Assembly: GCF_013373865.1 (NCBI RefSeq)
Contig: NC_050469.1
Span: forward strand, 24,788,046-24,852,045
DNA length: 64,000 nucleotides
Direction of reading: 5' to 3'
From: Monomorium pharaonis
Lineage: Eukaryota > Arthropoda > Insecta > Hymenoptera > Formicidae
Shown: positions 46,030 to 57,900 of the stretch, piece after piece
Numbering within the stretch: the stretch's first letter is position 1
Layout: every line of letters begins with the position of its first letter
The notes under the pieces: model-generated
The model's input: only the letters and a program-made list of their open reading frames with translations
The model's database searches: none
Told to the model about the DNA's origin: nothing
Made by a program: the position numbers and the translations under genes

Positions 46030-46332
46030 AACCTCGTGTAATAAAGTCCTTGAACAACTCGCGCGTGAGTTATGTACGCGTACACGTATACGCACGCATT
46101 GTCAAAATAACTTTCGCGGCGTATAAAACGCGAATGTCGCTGCTGCCGAACGGTATACGCCTGAAGTCGGCGACGACCGAATGACTAGCATGGACTAGCA
46201 GATACCTTCACGCATGTTTATTTACCCAGTTACCCTCAGTTACCCTCGCTTTCCTTTCCTGTAGTAAACGCCGCGATGAATTGTGGGGAGAGCATTTCTT
46301 TCTTCTCTTCTTTTTTTTTTGTTCACGACGTC
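46030..46332. promoter_or_regulatory. Upstream region of the unknown gene, promoter not resolved
   Basis: Moderately GC-rich, with CpG patches at 46060-46180. No clear TATA or initiator on the minus strand. Confidence 0.3.
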
Positions 46333-46502
46333 CTACGAGCAGGGCTGCGTTCAGATTCCACCCGAGTGTTTCCAGGTATCATTTTATCCTTGTTATTTAT
46401 ATATATATATATACATATATATACTGAGAATGTTAAACAAGGATAAAACTACACCTGAGGACACTCGGAGTGAGGAATCTGAACGCACCCCTGTGTTCGT
46501 AG
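46333..46502. mobile_element. Small foldback (inverted-repeat) element, 170 bp
   Basis: The left arm, about 46333-46406 (ctacgagcagggctgcgttc, then agattcc), pairs with the right arm, about 46428-46502. The shared core is tgcgttcagattcc, cgagtgt and ttttatccttgtt. The arm end CAGGG resembles hAT-type termini, but no matching 8-bp duplication is seen. MITE-like by structure only. Confidence 0.65.
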
Positions 46503-46642
46503 ATCGGGCAACTTTTGACACATGCGCAGTGACGCACTAACTAACTGACGTACTAACAAAATAATGTAATAATAAAAAACATTTCTATGTGAATAACACA
46601 AAATATCGTTAATTAAGTGTGATACGCCTTGTAACGCCTTAC

Positions 46643-47335
46643 GATCCATTCAAATCCATTCAAAAGACTGTTTTAAATAAGTTCCTTTTTTTCAATAAAA
46701 TAACAGCCAGCTTTATTGTTCTTATTACCTTAATTTAAACACAATAGAAACATTCTTCGCCTCTCCCGGTCTCTCCCGTCTCTCCCGGTCTCTCCCCGTT
46801 TCTCTCCGTCTCTCCCGGTCTCTCCCGGTCTCTCCCCGTCTCTCCCCGTCTCCCCCCGTCTCTCCCGGTCTCTCCCCGTTTCTCTGCGTCTCTCCCGGTC
46901 TCTCCCCGTCTCTCCCGGTCTCTCCCCGTTTCTCTGCGTCTCTCCCCGTCTCTCCCCGTCTCTCCCTGTCTCTACCCGTCTCTCCCGGTCTCTCCCCGTC
47001 TCTTTCCGTCTCTCCCGGTCTCTCCCCGTCTCTCCCGGTCTCTCCCCGTCTCTTTCCGTTTCTCCCGGTCTCTCCTCGTCTCTCCCGGTCTCTCCCCGTC
47101 TCTCCCCGTCTCTCCCCGTCTCAATGTGTCAAAATTTCAATAATATTAATGAAAAACTATTTTTTACACTTAAATTATGGCCATTATTTTTGAAACACCG
47201 GTATATCCAAAATCAAACCCCATAAGAACACTCCCGGTTACGAATGCAACGTTGTGTAAAAATTTCAAAGCAACCGGTGAAAAACTTACGGAGATCTTAG
47301 ATGAGGAACATTTACATTTTTATTTATATAGATTA
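46643..47335 (+). mobile_element. Dispersed repeat copy 1 with internal 10-bp minisatellite (5' truncated)
   Basis: Shares with 58162-58717 the lead ccattcaaaagactgtttta, a minisatellite block, and a 3' part containing tcaaagcaaccggtgaaaaa and cttacggagatcttagatga, ending in tttatttatatagatta. Identity outside the minisatellite looks above 95 percent. The 3' motif style resembles RTE/LINE-type 3' ends and the small elements they mobilise; no ORF for reverse transcriptase is present. Class is inferred. Confidence 0.75.
46761..47122. repeat. 10-bp minisatellite (TCTCCCSGTC), about 36 units
   Basis: Alternating tctcccggtc and tctccccgtc units with variants (tctctgcgtc, tctttccgtc, tcccccgtc). 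About 360 bp inside dispersed repeat copy 1. Confidence 0.95.
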
Positions 47336-47620
47336 ATGTTCCATATCCTTAAAGCCTTATATAGCCACGATCTTTTTTCCTTTTTAGTAAATTATTAATT
47401 TCGTTACGTATCTCCGAAAAAACTTCTCATAACATGATTGTAGAATTTTATGTGTATACAAATTTGTTATATGACAAGAATTGTCATATAAATATTTACT
47501 GTTATCTGTATTATTTGAAGATAAAAATGGTGGTTTCATCATCTTCTTTCTTTTACTAAAATAAATATACTTGATAATAAAATCTTTTTTTCACTGCAAA
47601 TACATATACAACTGAATTGA
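47336..47620. other. AT-rich spacer, nothing recognised
   Basis: Between the dispersed repeat and the tandem array; no ORF or RNA feature supported. Confidence 0.4.
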
Positions 47621-48505
47621 GAATTAAGAGAGTTAAAACAAGCATACAAGATACCATTTAGATGTTTCTCGCGGAGTGAAGAAACTGCGATGATGATTAA
47701 ATTAGAAGTGGTCAACTTGAATACGAAATAAATGAACAACTATCGTTAAAAATGAAATCTCGTAGTTTGTTAACGAGTAATTAATTTTAGATACGTGTTT
47801 AATTTAGAACTGAAAATTAAAAGACTGAAAACGTATACACAGTTATATTTTATCGCATCTGAGAAACTGACGATTAAATTAAAATTACGTAATTGACTTG
47901 AATGCAAAATAGATAAACATTCTAATTTTCATTAGAAATAAAAGCTCGCGGTTTGTTAACAAGAAATTGTTTTCATATGTATTTAATTAGAATTGAAAAT
48001 TGAGAAAGTTAAAACACGTACATAAGATATCGTTTAGGTATCATCACGGAATAAGAAACCGTGATGATATGATTAAATTAAAAGTACGTGATCGACTTGA
48101 ATACGAAGTAATTGAACAACTTTCGTTAAAAATAAAAGCTCATAGCTTGTACGAGAAATTATTTTCAGATACGTGTTTAACTAGAACTGAAAATTAAAAG
48201 ACACAAAACGTACTCAATACAGAGTATTATTTAGAATAGATGTTTACCGTGAAAAACTGCGATTAAATTAAAAATATGTGATCGATTTGAGAATACAAAA
48301 TATACAGCCTTTATTTAAAAAAAGCTTGTGATTTGTTAACGAGATATAATTTTTAAATACGCGTTTAACTAGAATTAAGAATTAAAAGATATGAAGCGCA
48401 CAGAATAACTAAATAACGGAAAATCATAAGATTTTTAGATTAGCTCGTAATCTATTAACGAGATTATTTTCAGATATATGTTTAATTATAATTGATTTCG
48501 AGACC
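47621..48505. repeat. Degenerate tandem array, period about 190 bp, 4.5 copies
   Basis: The marker gaa(a)attaagag/aaaag recurs at 47621, 47812, 47995, 48189 and 48379 (spacing 191, 183, 194, 190). Each copy also carries gattaaattaaaa, cgacttgaatacgaa, agctcgtagtttgttaacga and atacgtgtttaa in the same order. The last copy has an internal deletion. Copies are perhaps 70-80 percent alike, so the array is old. Monomer length is like satellite DNA. Confidence 0.8.
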
Positions 48506-50385
48506 TTACGCGAAATACAATAGAAGTTTGATTAATAATTTTATGATATATTATTTTATTATTAAATCGTTACAGTTTAGATTTTCAAATTTTTATTTAA
48601 TAAGCTAATTACTTTTGATTAATATGATACACTGAGTATTTTCTTCAATGTAGCTTTTATTTCATATAATTTTATAATAAAATCTAATGCATCAGTTTAA
48701 TCGAAATGAAGCAGTTTATGCAAACATATATATTAGCACTTTAATATTTAATATTTTCTAATTATACATTTTGAGAAATTATTTCAAGAAAATATTATAA
48801 AGATCTTAACCTTGTTTTCAGTCTTAATAAAGACTGAAAACATACATATTTAATATACATACATATTGATTCTCTTTTAAATATTAAATTTAGATATTAT
48901 ATATATATTTTTTCTATATAACTGCAATTATTTATAGAATAAGATTTTATGATTAATATTTTGTATTAATTGATTTTTTACAAAAAAAGATATTTTATAA
49001 ACCGTGAAGAGATAAAATAGCTTCGGTAATTTTATACGCATTTGCGAAGAAATTATAATTCATATATTCACTTTTTATTCTCTTTAAAAAATTTTAATTT
49101 TCAAACATTTTTAATAAATTATGTTCAGTTATTATAAAAAATATTTTTATAAGAGGATATGTGTGTATTAATTAAGAGGGTTATTATTTCGAATATTACG
49201 ATCATTTAATACGTGACGTTAATCTCTTATGACGACCTACATTTTCTTTAACTCGGTATTTTGCCTTGATAATGATAAGATAATGGTAAGTGTTTTTAAA
49301 TAACATTGAGTAAATTATAGAAACAGGAAAAAGAAGGTATATAATTTGCGGTATAAATCAATACCGTGTGTGAATTAAGAATTACATATTATTTCATCTT
49401 ATAACAAAAAAAAAAAAACATGCGTTAATCCTTAAGAATATTCATGCACATACTTTCGCATAAAATTTATTGATCTATTAAGCGTAGATACGTTAATACT
49501 ATAGGAGGAGTAAATTAACTTAATTGGTTGAGTGAATTGGGGTTAAACTATTTGAACGCGAAGTCATAGTCGTGGGCAAATCGCGAAAAAAAACAAGGTC
49601 GACAATACTGTACATGAATAAACGTATAATGTTAATTACTAAAAAGATGTACAATACTAATTGTTACTCTCGTTTTATGACCTACATTTATGAAACAACG
49701 ATAAAAGCAATACGTGGAATGCACACATATATGTACATACACATAGTTATAAAAATCTGTATAATTTTGCAAAAAAGTTCCTTGCAGAATGATTTATTAA
49801 AAAGATTAATTAAAAGTTATGTTACAGGTTCATTCTTTAAATATCTTATTATTAATCAAAATATGAATATAGGTATTACGTTAAAATTCAAGACTCCTGG
49901 AGTAGGAGCGCGAATGTCACGTCATATAAATGTAAATGAAAAATGTAATCGTTTAATTTCAGTCGTAAAAAAAAAGATATTTTTACACCTCTATGATTAG
50001 TTCGCGGAATTGGTTTCTCGAGAACAACCGTGGCGAGTTAATAAATTGCAAATAATATTTTATTTCGCAATATAACGTGTGCTCGGCTTATCAAAAGTAT
50101 ATAAAATCTAAAATTTCGATTTTCGTTTTTAGCAACAAGGTACGTTTTTTTTTTATGTCAGACTCTTCAATAACACCTTCGAGGATCAATTAAATCAGAC
50201 AGATGTAATCGCGTTTCGTCGTGAATCACTGTTCCAGACCGGACCGCTTTGTCCGATTCTCATCTTCAAAACCGAGAAAACAACGTACCGTGTGACTCAG
50301 GCCTTTGTTAGTAGGTCGTCAAGTGAGGTTCGAGTTTGTTTGATAATTTATCACGTGCGCGGTGAATGATGTAGTGCCGTGAAAT
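48506..50385. other. AT-rich spacer, no gene seen
   Basis: Extremely AT-rich, with ORFs only by chance (49572-50000 has no recognisable features). GC rises from about 50150 toward the next promoter. Confidence 0.45.
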
Positions 50386-50887
50386 CAGTCAGTTTTAAAC
50401 TGCCCTGCAAGCTAATCGTTTAATAGTTACAAGCGAGTCCGAGGAACAGTACAGATGTGCGTTGCCAGACGTGGCGCGTGTATCCACCAAAAGAGTTGCG
50501 TGAGGCGGCCTATCCGCGATTAGTCCGATGCAGACGGCACGGCTGCAGCCCGCGTGTGTGTAGTTTGTTGACCCAGCTTTTAGATAACGAGACAAATAAA
50601 GAAGAACGGCTGGAAAAATGTCTCGCTGTTGATGACTTTAGCGCTTTCATCATTGTCGTCGTCCACATCCGCTTGTATTATCCGTCGCCTCCTACTTCAG
50701 CTCATCCCTGCGGGGCATGAGCTCTTCTGCGCGTCGTGTGATTAAACAGGCCGATTGAGAAGAGCTTTCGATTATTTGTGCGTCTGCGACACGCGGATGT
50801 AGAACGAAGTTCGGAACGCGCGCTTTTCTTCACGCGAGTTTCCCCGGTTTTCGTACGCGGATTATTGAGAGATCACGATCGGCTTTT
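50360..50887 (+). promoter_or_regulatory. Candidate promoter and 5'UTR of the SLC22-type gene
   Basis: Local CpG-rich island in AT-rich surroundings. Initiator-like TCAGTCAGTT at 50387-50396, no TATA at -30. The following 490 nt lead to an ATG exon with a strong donor. Assignment depends on the exon chain proposed for the transporter. Confidence 0.4.
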
Positions 50888-50919
50888 ATGTCGCAGTACG
50901 GTGCCATGGGTTTTGAAAG
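50888..50919 (+). CDS. Proposed first coding exon of the SLC22-type gene
   Basis: ATG TCG CAG opens MSQYGAMGFE plus two bases at a GTGAGT donor. MGFE-type starts are common in SLC22 proteins. The exon is 10.9 kb from the next proposed one, so linkage is uncertain. Confidence 0.45.
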
Positions 50920-51839
50920 GTGAGTGTCCTCCGTGAGATTCACTCGATTCTTTGTGCCTCTGCGAAACTCTTATTAACCCTTTATGTATTACCATATGTA
51001 TTTTATGTGCAATTTCTATGAAAGTTTCTAGAAATTGCAAAGGTAATCAAATTCTACTTTGTTTTATTCTTGTTCTAATATAAAGCATAAACATTTATTC
51101 TAGAAGGTTGAAAGTATGTTCATAAATTTTTAGAGAGTTTAAAAAATATTACTTTAAATAGATGAAAAAGTGATCAAAATCGAGAGACTCATGATAATAC
51201 CTAGAAACTATTTCCTTTCACTCGTAGAACCCCAAACATGTGCTTGATTCAAACAAAGAATTTATAAAATGTCAAAGAGCTAGTAGCGCGCGATCTAGGT
51301 ATTTGACAAACATAATTACGACTTATTTGTATTAAAGATTATTATCTTAGACAAAGCTTTGTTTTTCTTTTCTTTTATTCGATAAATTAGTCAACGCAAT
51401 TGATGATAAGCTTAGAATTATCTTCGGGGCTTCTATCATATCATAATTTTGTTATCGTAGTCAAATATGTGCCAGTTTGTTAAAGAGAAGAAGCAAACAT
51501 ATTAGTTGTAATATTTTTATATTTCATAATATTAGAATATTGTTTCAAAAATAATTTATATAGTGACTCGTGAAGCATTAATCAATTCGTAATTATTCTA
51601 CAGAACTTTTTCAGAAAATTCATAATACGAGGATATTTGTAGCACGATCATAAAGATACCTGTTTGTTTATGTGTTTTATTAATATTGAAATTCGCTGTT
51701 TTTTTCAATGGCTTTCTTCAAATCAGTTTGTCTAATCTACAATTCTCTGTTTCAACATTCGTTTCTTATCTCTTTCAAAGTTCATCAATAGAGACAAACA
51801 GAGTCTGACAACCAGTTTTGATTGGTTTGCTCAAGAAAT

Positions 51840-51918
<79 letters not shown>

Positions 51919-54900
51919 AGTGAGGGATGGCGAAAGAGCTAATGGCAGAGTATATTTCTCTTTCTTACAGAAGCTTGTCAAAAACTTTAATTGTAGGGCG
52001 CTAATTAACTTTTATCTCATCAATTTCGATAAAGTTATGTGCGCAGAGACAAAAAGGCAATAGGTAAAAAGCAAGAACCAAGAAGCAAAGAGCACATTGT
52101 AAATTAGCTTTTAATCTTATACATAGATAATTATTTTGTGCGGTACATCCCAGCAAACACATATAACATATACGAAAATATATATGTTTCATATCAATAT
52201 CATATGACAGTTATACTTTTTATGAATTAAACTTAAGGAATAATAGAAAACAGATGATACAGATTTATTTTTTATTTAATTTCAAGTCGACTTTATTTCA
52301 TTAAACTTGCAATACATTTGTATAATTGTTAAGTCACTCAATGTTAGTTGGAACTTGACCGGTTTCGTGTGAGTCACTATATAAAAAAACTGATACACAT
52401 GTATGTAATACATTTTGTCAATATATATTTGATTAAATTGAAATATCCTATATATTTTTAAAGCATTGCGTTAATTGCCTTTATGGAGAGTGAATGGAGT
52501 GCTTCGGCCAATTTCTAAATTTAATGTATTTAACGGGATTGTAACTTTATGCGGTGATATACGAAAAGAACGTAGCTGCGGAACAGTGCGTTGCTGCGTA
52601 AAAATATCAAAGAGGGGCATCGAACTGCGTGCGTTCGAACGTAAACGAATAAACATATCATTAAATCGACCGGTTGCGCGCCAATTATTACGTCGGCACC
52701 GTTTTCCCGGAATAATTTTACAAAGTTAAAAATAATAAACCAATTTTGTCCCACGCAAAAAACATTCTCATCCGCTCGCTTGATAATGCTGCATTATTAT
52801 AACATAAAGGGACGACAATTATAAATTTGAAATCCGCTTCTCCATGCATACAGAACGATTAATACTGTCGCACATTCTTATCAATATATTCATAAGCTCG
52901 TTACACACGGTTATAACTATCAACTACGTTGATGTATATTAGTTTTGCATAAAATGCGAGTTAAATATTCAAGCGCGGAAAGCAGCAAGTACTCGCCGAA
53001 TCAAGTTCAGGAACTGAGTTACGCGTCGGTAAGATAATGTCTAGGTCAATATATATGTGTATTGGTGTATGCAAAACATTATATAGAATGTTACACAAGT
53101 GTGAGACACATTTGGCGTATGTAATTTCATGAGCAATTTGGAAGTTGCCAGAGATTTCGATAGATTTTTGTTATATCGAGATATTATCAAAGTTTTTTTT
53201 TGCATTAAAACATATGACTTTTTGAATTAAACTTAAGGAATAATAGCAAGCAGATGATATAGATTAATTTTTTTATTTAGTTTTTAATCGAGTTCATTTC
53301 ATTAAATTTGCAATATATTTGTGATCTAATTTTAAAGATATTGAAAATGTAAAATGTATGATGAATGGCGATGATTAGTCGAGATTTTTATTTAAGATGA
53401 GAAACCAAATTTCATAATGGAATGTATTAAACTTTGATATCAATAAATCACTTATAACTCTTTCCGCAGCATAATGTAGCAGTACGTAGTATTTTCATGT
53501 TTAGTATTCGCACTTTGTTTCTCCTTTTCATTAAACCCATCACGTATGTTTCTCTTGCGGTTCATTGCCACGATACATACATCTATAGCGATCAAGGTTC
53601 GGTAACCATCAAGTCTCGCATGATGAATACTAACACAGACTGAGGTCACACTTGAAGCTTCATTTCATTCGTTTCTCGTCATATTTTCATTACTGATGCC
53701 CGCACTGATGCAACCGCTCTTTCACGTCCAAGTCCAGATCAAAAGAATATTCGTAATTGCGGGTGAATTCTATTGTTCCTTTATGTACGAAGTGAAATAT
53801 ATGGAAACGTAATTTGAGTGACGAGCAGTTTACGTAATCTAATTTCTTGCACATTTTATTATCTCAGCATTTACGATTAACTTTTGTTGTATAATCATGT
53901 TAGTCATAGTAACGAGGCCATTAATCAACGATATTATTTGATATGTAATTAAGTTAATCGGTAAAACTACTTGTTTGCGATAACGATTAATCTTATCACT
54001 TTAAACAGAAGAAGCGGATAATATGGACTAAGTATGAAAGTATTGCATGAAGAAATGGCCTTTTCAACTTGCTCGTAAATCGTCCTTAAGCGACGTCCTC
54101 TACATAATAAATCCCCCTTTTAATTTTTTCTCATTTACATGCGTACGTAAGCATGCGTCACAATGTGCTTATACTATTTCCGTAGCAGAGTTTGCGCAAA
54201 GTGCAGCACAATATGAGCCTGTGCAAAATGACATCTTATTTGTTGAATAATAGCACCAGTCGAATTCGAATAGCTGATTATTTTTATTCGAGATGATATG
54301 CAGCTATTTGCTCTTTCACTCAAACAAAAATCTACAAATATTAAAAATAGATTTTTATGAGTTACAACGAAGCAACTGCTTTTAATTTATTCCATTTCGA
54401 TTTGAGGACAATATACATATAATGATTAATTTGTCATTATAAATAAAAAAGTTTTTGATTAATTAAGAGATTATTGCATAAATAGGAAAAAAGCATTCTA
54501 ATAAAATGATAAAAGTTGCTAATTTGACTAAATTTTTCAATTTAATTAAATTTCTTCAATTCAACTATTTGTATTTTAGTCAAATATATAAATACTTAAA
54601 TTGACGTTCAAGTATTTTATGTATTTAAGTTAATTGCGTAAATACTTAAACTGAAAAAAATTTAATCTAGTTGAAAAATTTAGTTAAATTAACAACATTT
54701 TTTTCTCTGTGTATCGACATGACGTGCAATTCATTTTTACATTCATAATAGTACTTAATTTTTAACAAATAATTGTTAAAATAATCAAATAATCTACACA
54801 CAAATGTAATAAATATAATTAACAATAATATGACAATTTGCGATAAGAGAGGAATGGCATCTTTACGATCATAAATATCAATTAAGTGATTAGGGTTTTT

Positions 54901-57900
54901 ATCAACATCTGTTTGATAATTAAAATATCAATTAGATAATTATCAATTAACAATAAGATTATAATATACGTATTAATACAGTCATCTTGTCATGACTCTA
55001 TTTAAGTTTATCATGTACTTCAATATTATCATGTACTGCAGTATTACATCTTAATTTTGTTTTTCAGTATCATTTATTAATATCATTAATAATATTACAT
55101 TGGCATATCATTACGTGAATAAATGCGGTGGATGAAGAATGCTTTTACATTTTCTACATAATTTAACGCACGTGCTCTTAAAGCGAATTAATGAAAATTG
55201 TGCCGTTAAATAGCAACAGATATATTTCACTGGGAATAATCACTTGCTTTCATCGCGAACATTTACACTTGGCTCTTCTGCTTTATATTTTACTGAGTGT
55301 GGCCAGTACAAAGAGTAAGATTTCACAATAAAAAGTGCAGTATCAATATGTAACTTTTAAAGCTTTCTCAATTTGAGATAAGTATTTCTTGATTCTCTCT
55401 CGTGGAATATAATTCGTGTTCAAGTTTAGAATTATATATTACACTTTTTTACTTTAGTTAAATTAACTAAATTAATTAACAACAAAACTTGTTCGCAGTT
55501 TGCACTATTAGTTTTCACCACTCTAATATCATTGATTAAAACAATCCACTACTAACTGATCCTCTCCAGTGAGATCTCATTAAAAGCAGTGCTACAAGTT
55601 ACAACTGTTTCTATATTCTTCATTGCATTTTCAGTGATAAGATACTAATTCTTTTTAAGAGAGTACTTTCACTTTAATACTGTTAAAAATTCAATTTAAA
55701 TTTAAGAATATTATATAAAATTTTTGCAAATTTTTGAGTAATATTTTCATAAATGCAACTATCTTCTTTCTTTAAATTAAAACAATTGAAAATATTTAAA
55801 ATTGTTTTGATGATCATTAATTTCTCATCATTTTAATCATGCCGTCATGCCGATTATCATATTATTTTAATATCATTATTATCTACAATGTACGTGATAA
55901 CGTATCAAAGGTTAGAGAAAAAAGTTATTTCCTTTCTTCCAAAATGTGACGTCTGCGCGATTATATCTTAATAAATATTGTATCATAATTGTGGACACGC
56001 CTCTGTTATTTGTGTGTAAAATCTCTTGCAAAAATCTATCAGGCATATTAAATATCGTAATTGGATTGATCAAATTGAAATTATTAAATATACATTGTGA
56101 TAAATATTATCTAAATAGGATGTGGGTTATCATTAACATGTAAACTGTTCTGTTCATTTTGTGACCAATGCCTTGTCGTTCCTGTAGAATTTAATAGGAA
56201 TTTAACTCAATTTATCAAATGGACAGTAAATGTGTACGGCATTGTTCGATTGTTAAAATAATGTTATTGAAAAATACGGCAGACGTTCGGAGAAATTAAT
56301 TGCAATAAGTTCGTGAAAAATGGACGGTCATGGATTAATTTGTTAATCAGTTAATCAGTTATATCTTGTTAGACTTTCACACGGATATAAAACCGCAGCT
56401 CATACTGCACACGCGGGAGAGGCGACGCAAACCGGAGCGGGCTAGTTGAAACCAGTTATACACATACGATATTTCTTCAGAGCCTTTCAATATACTGGAT
56501 AATGCTGAAGCTATCCTTTCCGCGACTTTTGATATTAATGGACTTCTATTCCGCGATAATTACACCCGGGGACAAATTGAATACGGGACATATTATACAG
56601 CGCGCGTGCGCGCGCGGATGTGTGTGTGTGTGTCAAAAGCTCTCTGACGAAATTGATTGCAGCGCGAATTATCGAATACGAGAGTGTTTCTCGTGCATCG
56701 CACAGAAATACATATTAAATTGTTGACATATCGAGCAACAGGCTCGTCAATTAAACTTGCGATGAAGTCACGGCTGCTTTTAGTATTTATGAAATGCACA
56801 CATTGATAATATATTATAATTTATATCGCAGATTCGCATTCTGAACAAAAGAAAAAAGCACACAACGTAAGTCCGAGCAACAGTTTTGAGTATTCATCGA
56901 CGAGCAAACTCGTGTTTTTCAAACATTTCGAGCATAGGTTCTTTACGAAAATAAAAATAAATAAAATAAGAAAAAGAACTGAAATTGCTGTACTTGGAAT
57001 TGCCTCCGACATTTCTCAGACGATGCAGATTCCGAGAGATCTTCTCATTTTAATATTAATATTATTCTCATATTTATATTAATATTAATATATTTATATT
57101 AATATTAATGCGCGTTGGTTGCTCTCTTCCTGTTAGGCCAACCTACGATCGTGCATTTCGGAGAAGCTTTCCGGATGCAAGAGGATCGATCGGAGGTACG
57201 TTCGTCAATAATTTCCGCGCTTGTTTCTTCATAACTTTTAAATAAATCATTATTCCCCCGCCAATTGTTTAAGCCGCCTCCCACTCGCGCAAACATTATG
57301 TATAGCCCCTCTCACGGAAGGCATTTACCTTCAAAGAGACAGTATCCGCTGCCTTTGCGCGACAGAAGCGAGCAGGTGCACGCGAGATCCAGCGGACGTC
57401 CAGCGGTGGCGGCGACGACGACGGCCGTGGCGGAGGCGGCGTTTCATTAATTCGCTTATCGGTGATCATCCGGGTCGTGTTAGAGCAAAAAGTGTATCAT
57501 GCAGCTCGCGTCTCGTGCGCGTGGAGATGGATTTCGCGACGTTTAGAAGGCCGTACTCGGGATAAACGTCAATCTTGAGCGCTCCGTTTTAAGGTAATAG
57601 AATATGTAAATACCGGGACAAGAATACACGCGCAGAAAGCGTTATTTCCCTCTCAGACCGCGATAAAAGCGTGGATCGTAAGCGTCACCTCCGTAAGTCC
57701 CTTCCCGAAACGCGGAGTGCACACGAGGAAAAGAATAAAGAAATAAAAAAAGAACAAAAGTTATCAGCTGCGATACACCAAAGTATGTATTGTTAGTATG
57801 TTTTGTATGTAAATATAAATGGAATGCAATTGCGTAAGTCTAATAATTTGCGTGTCTTGTATATTGATAGAAAAAAATGTGATATTTGCGATTATAATTA

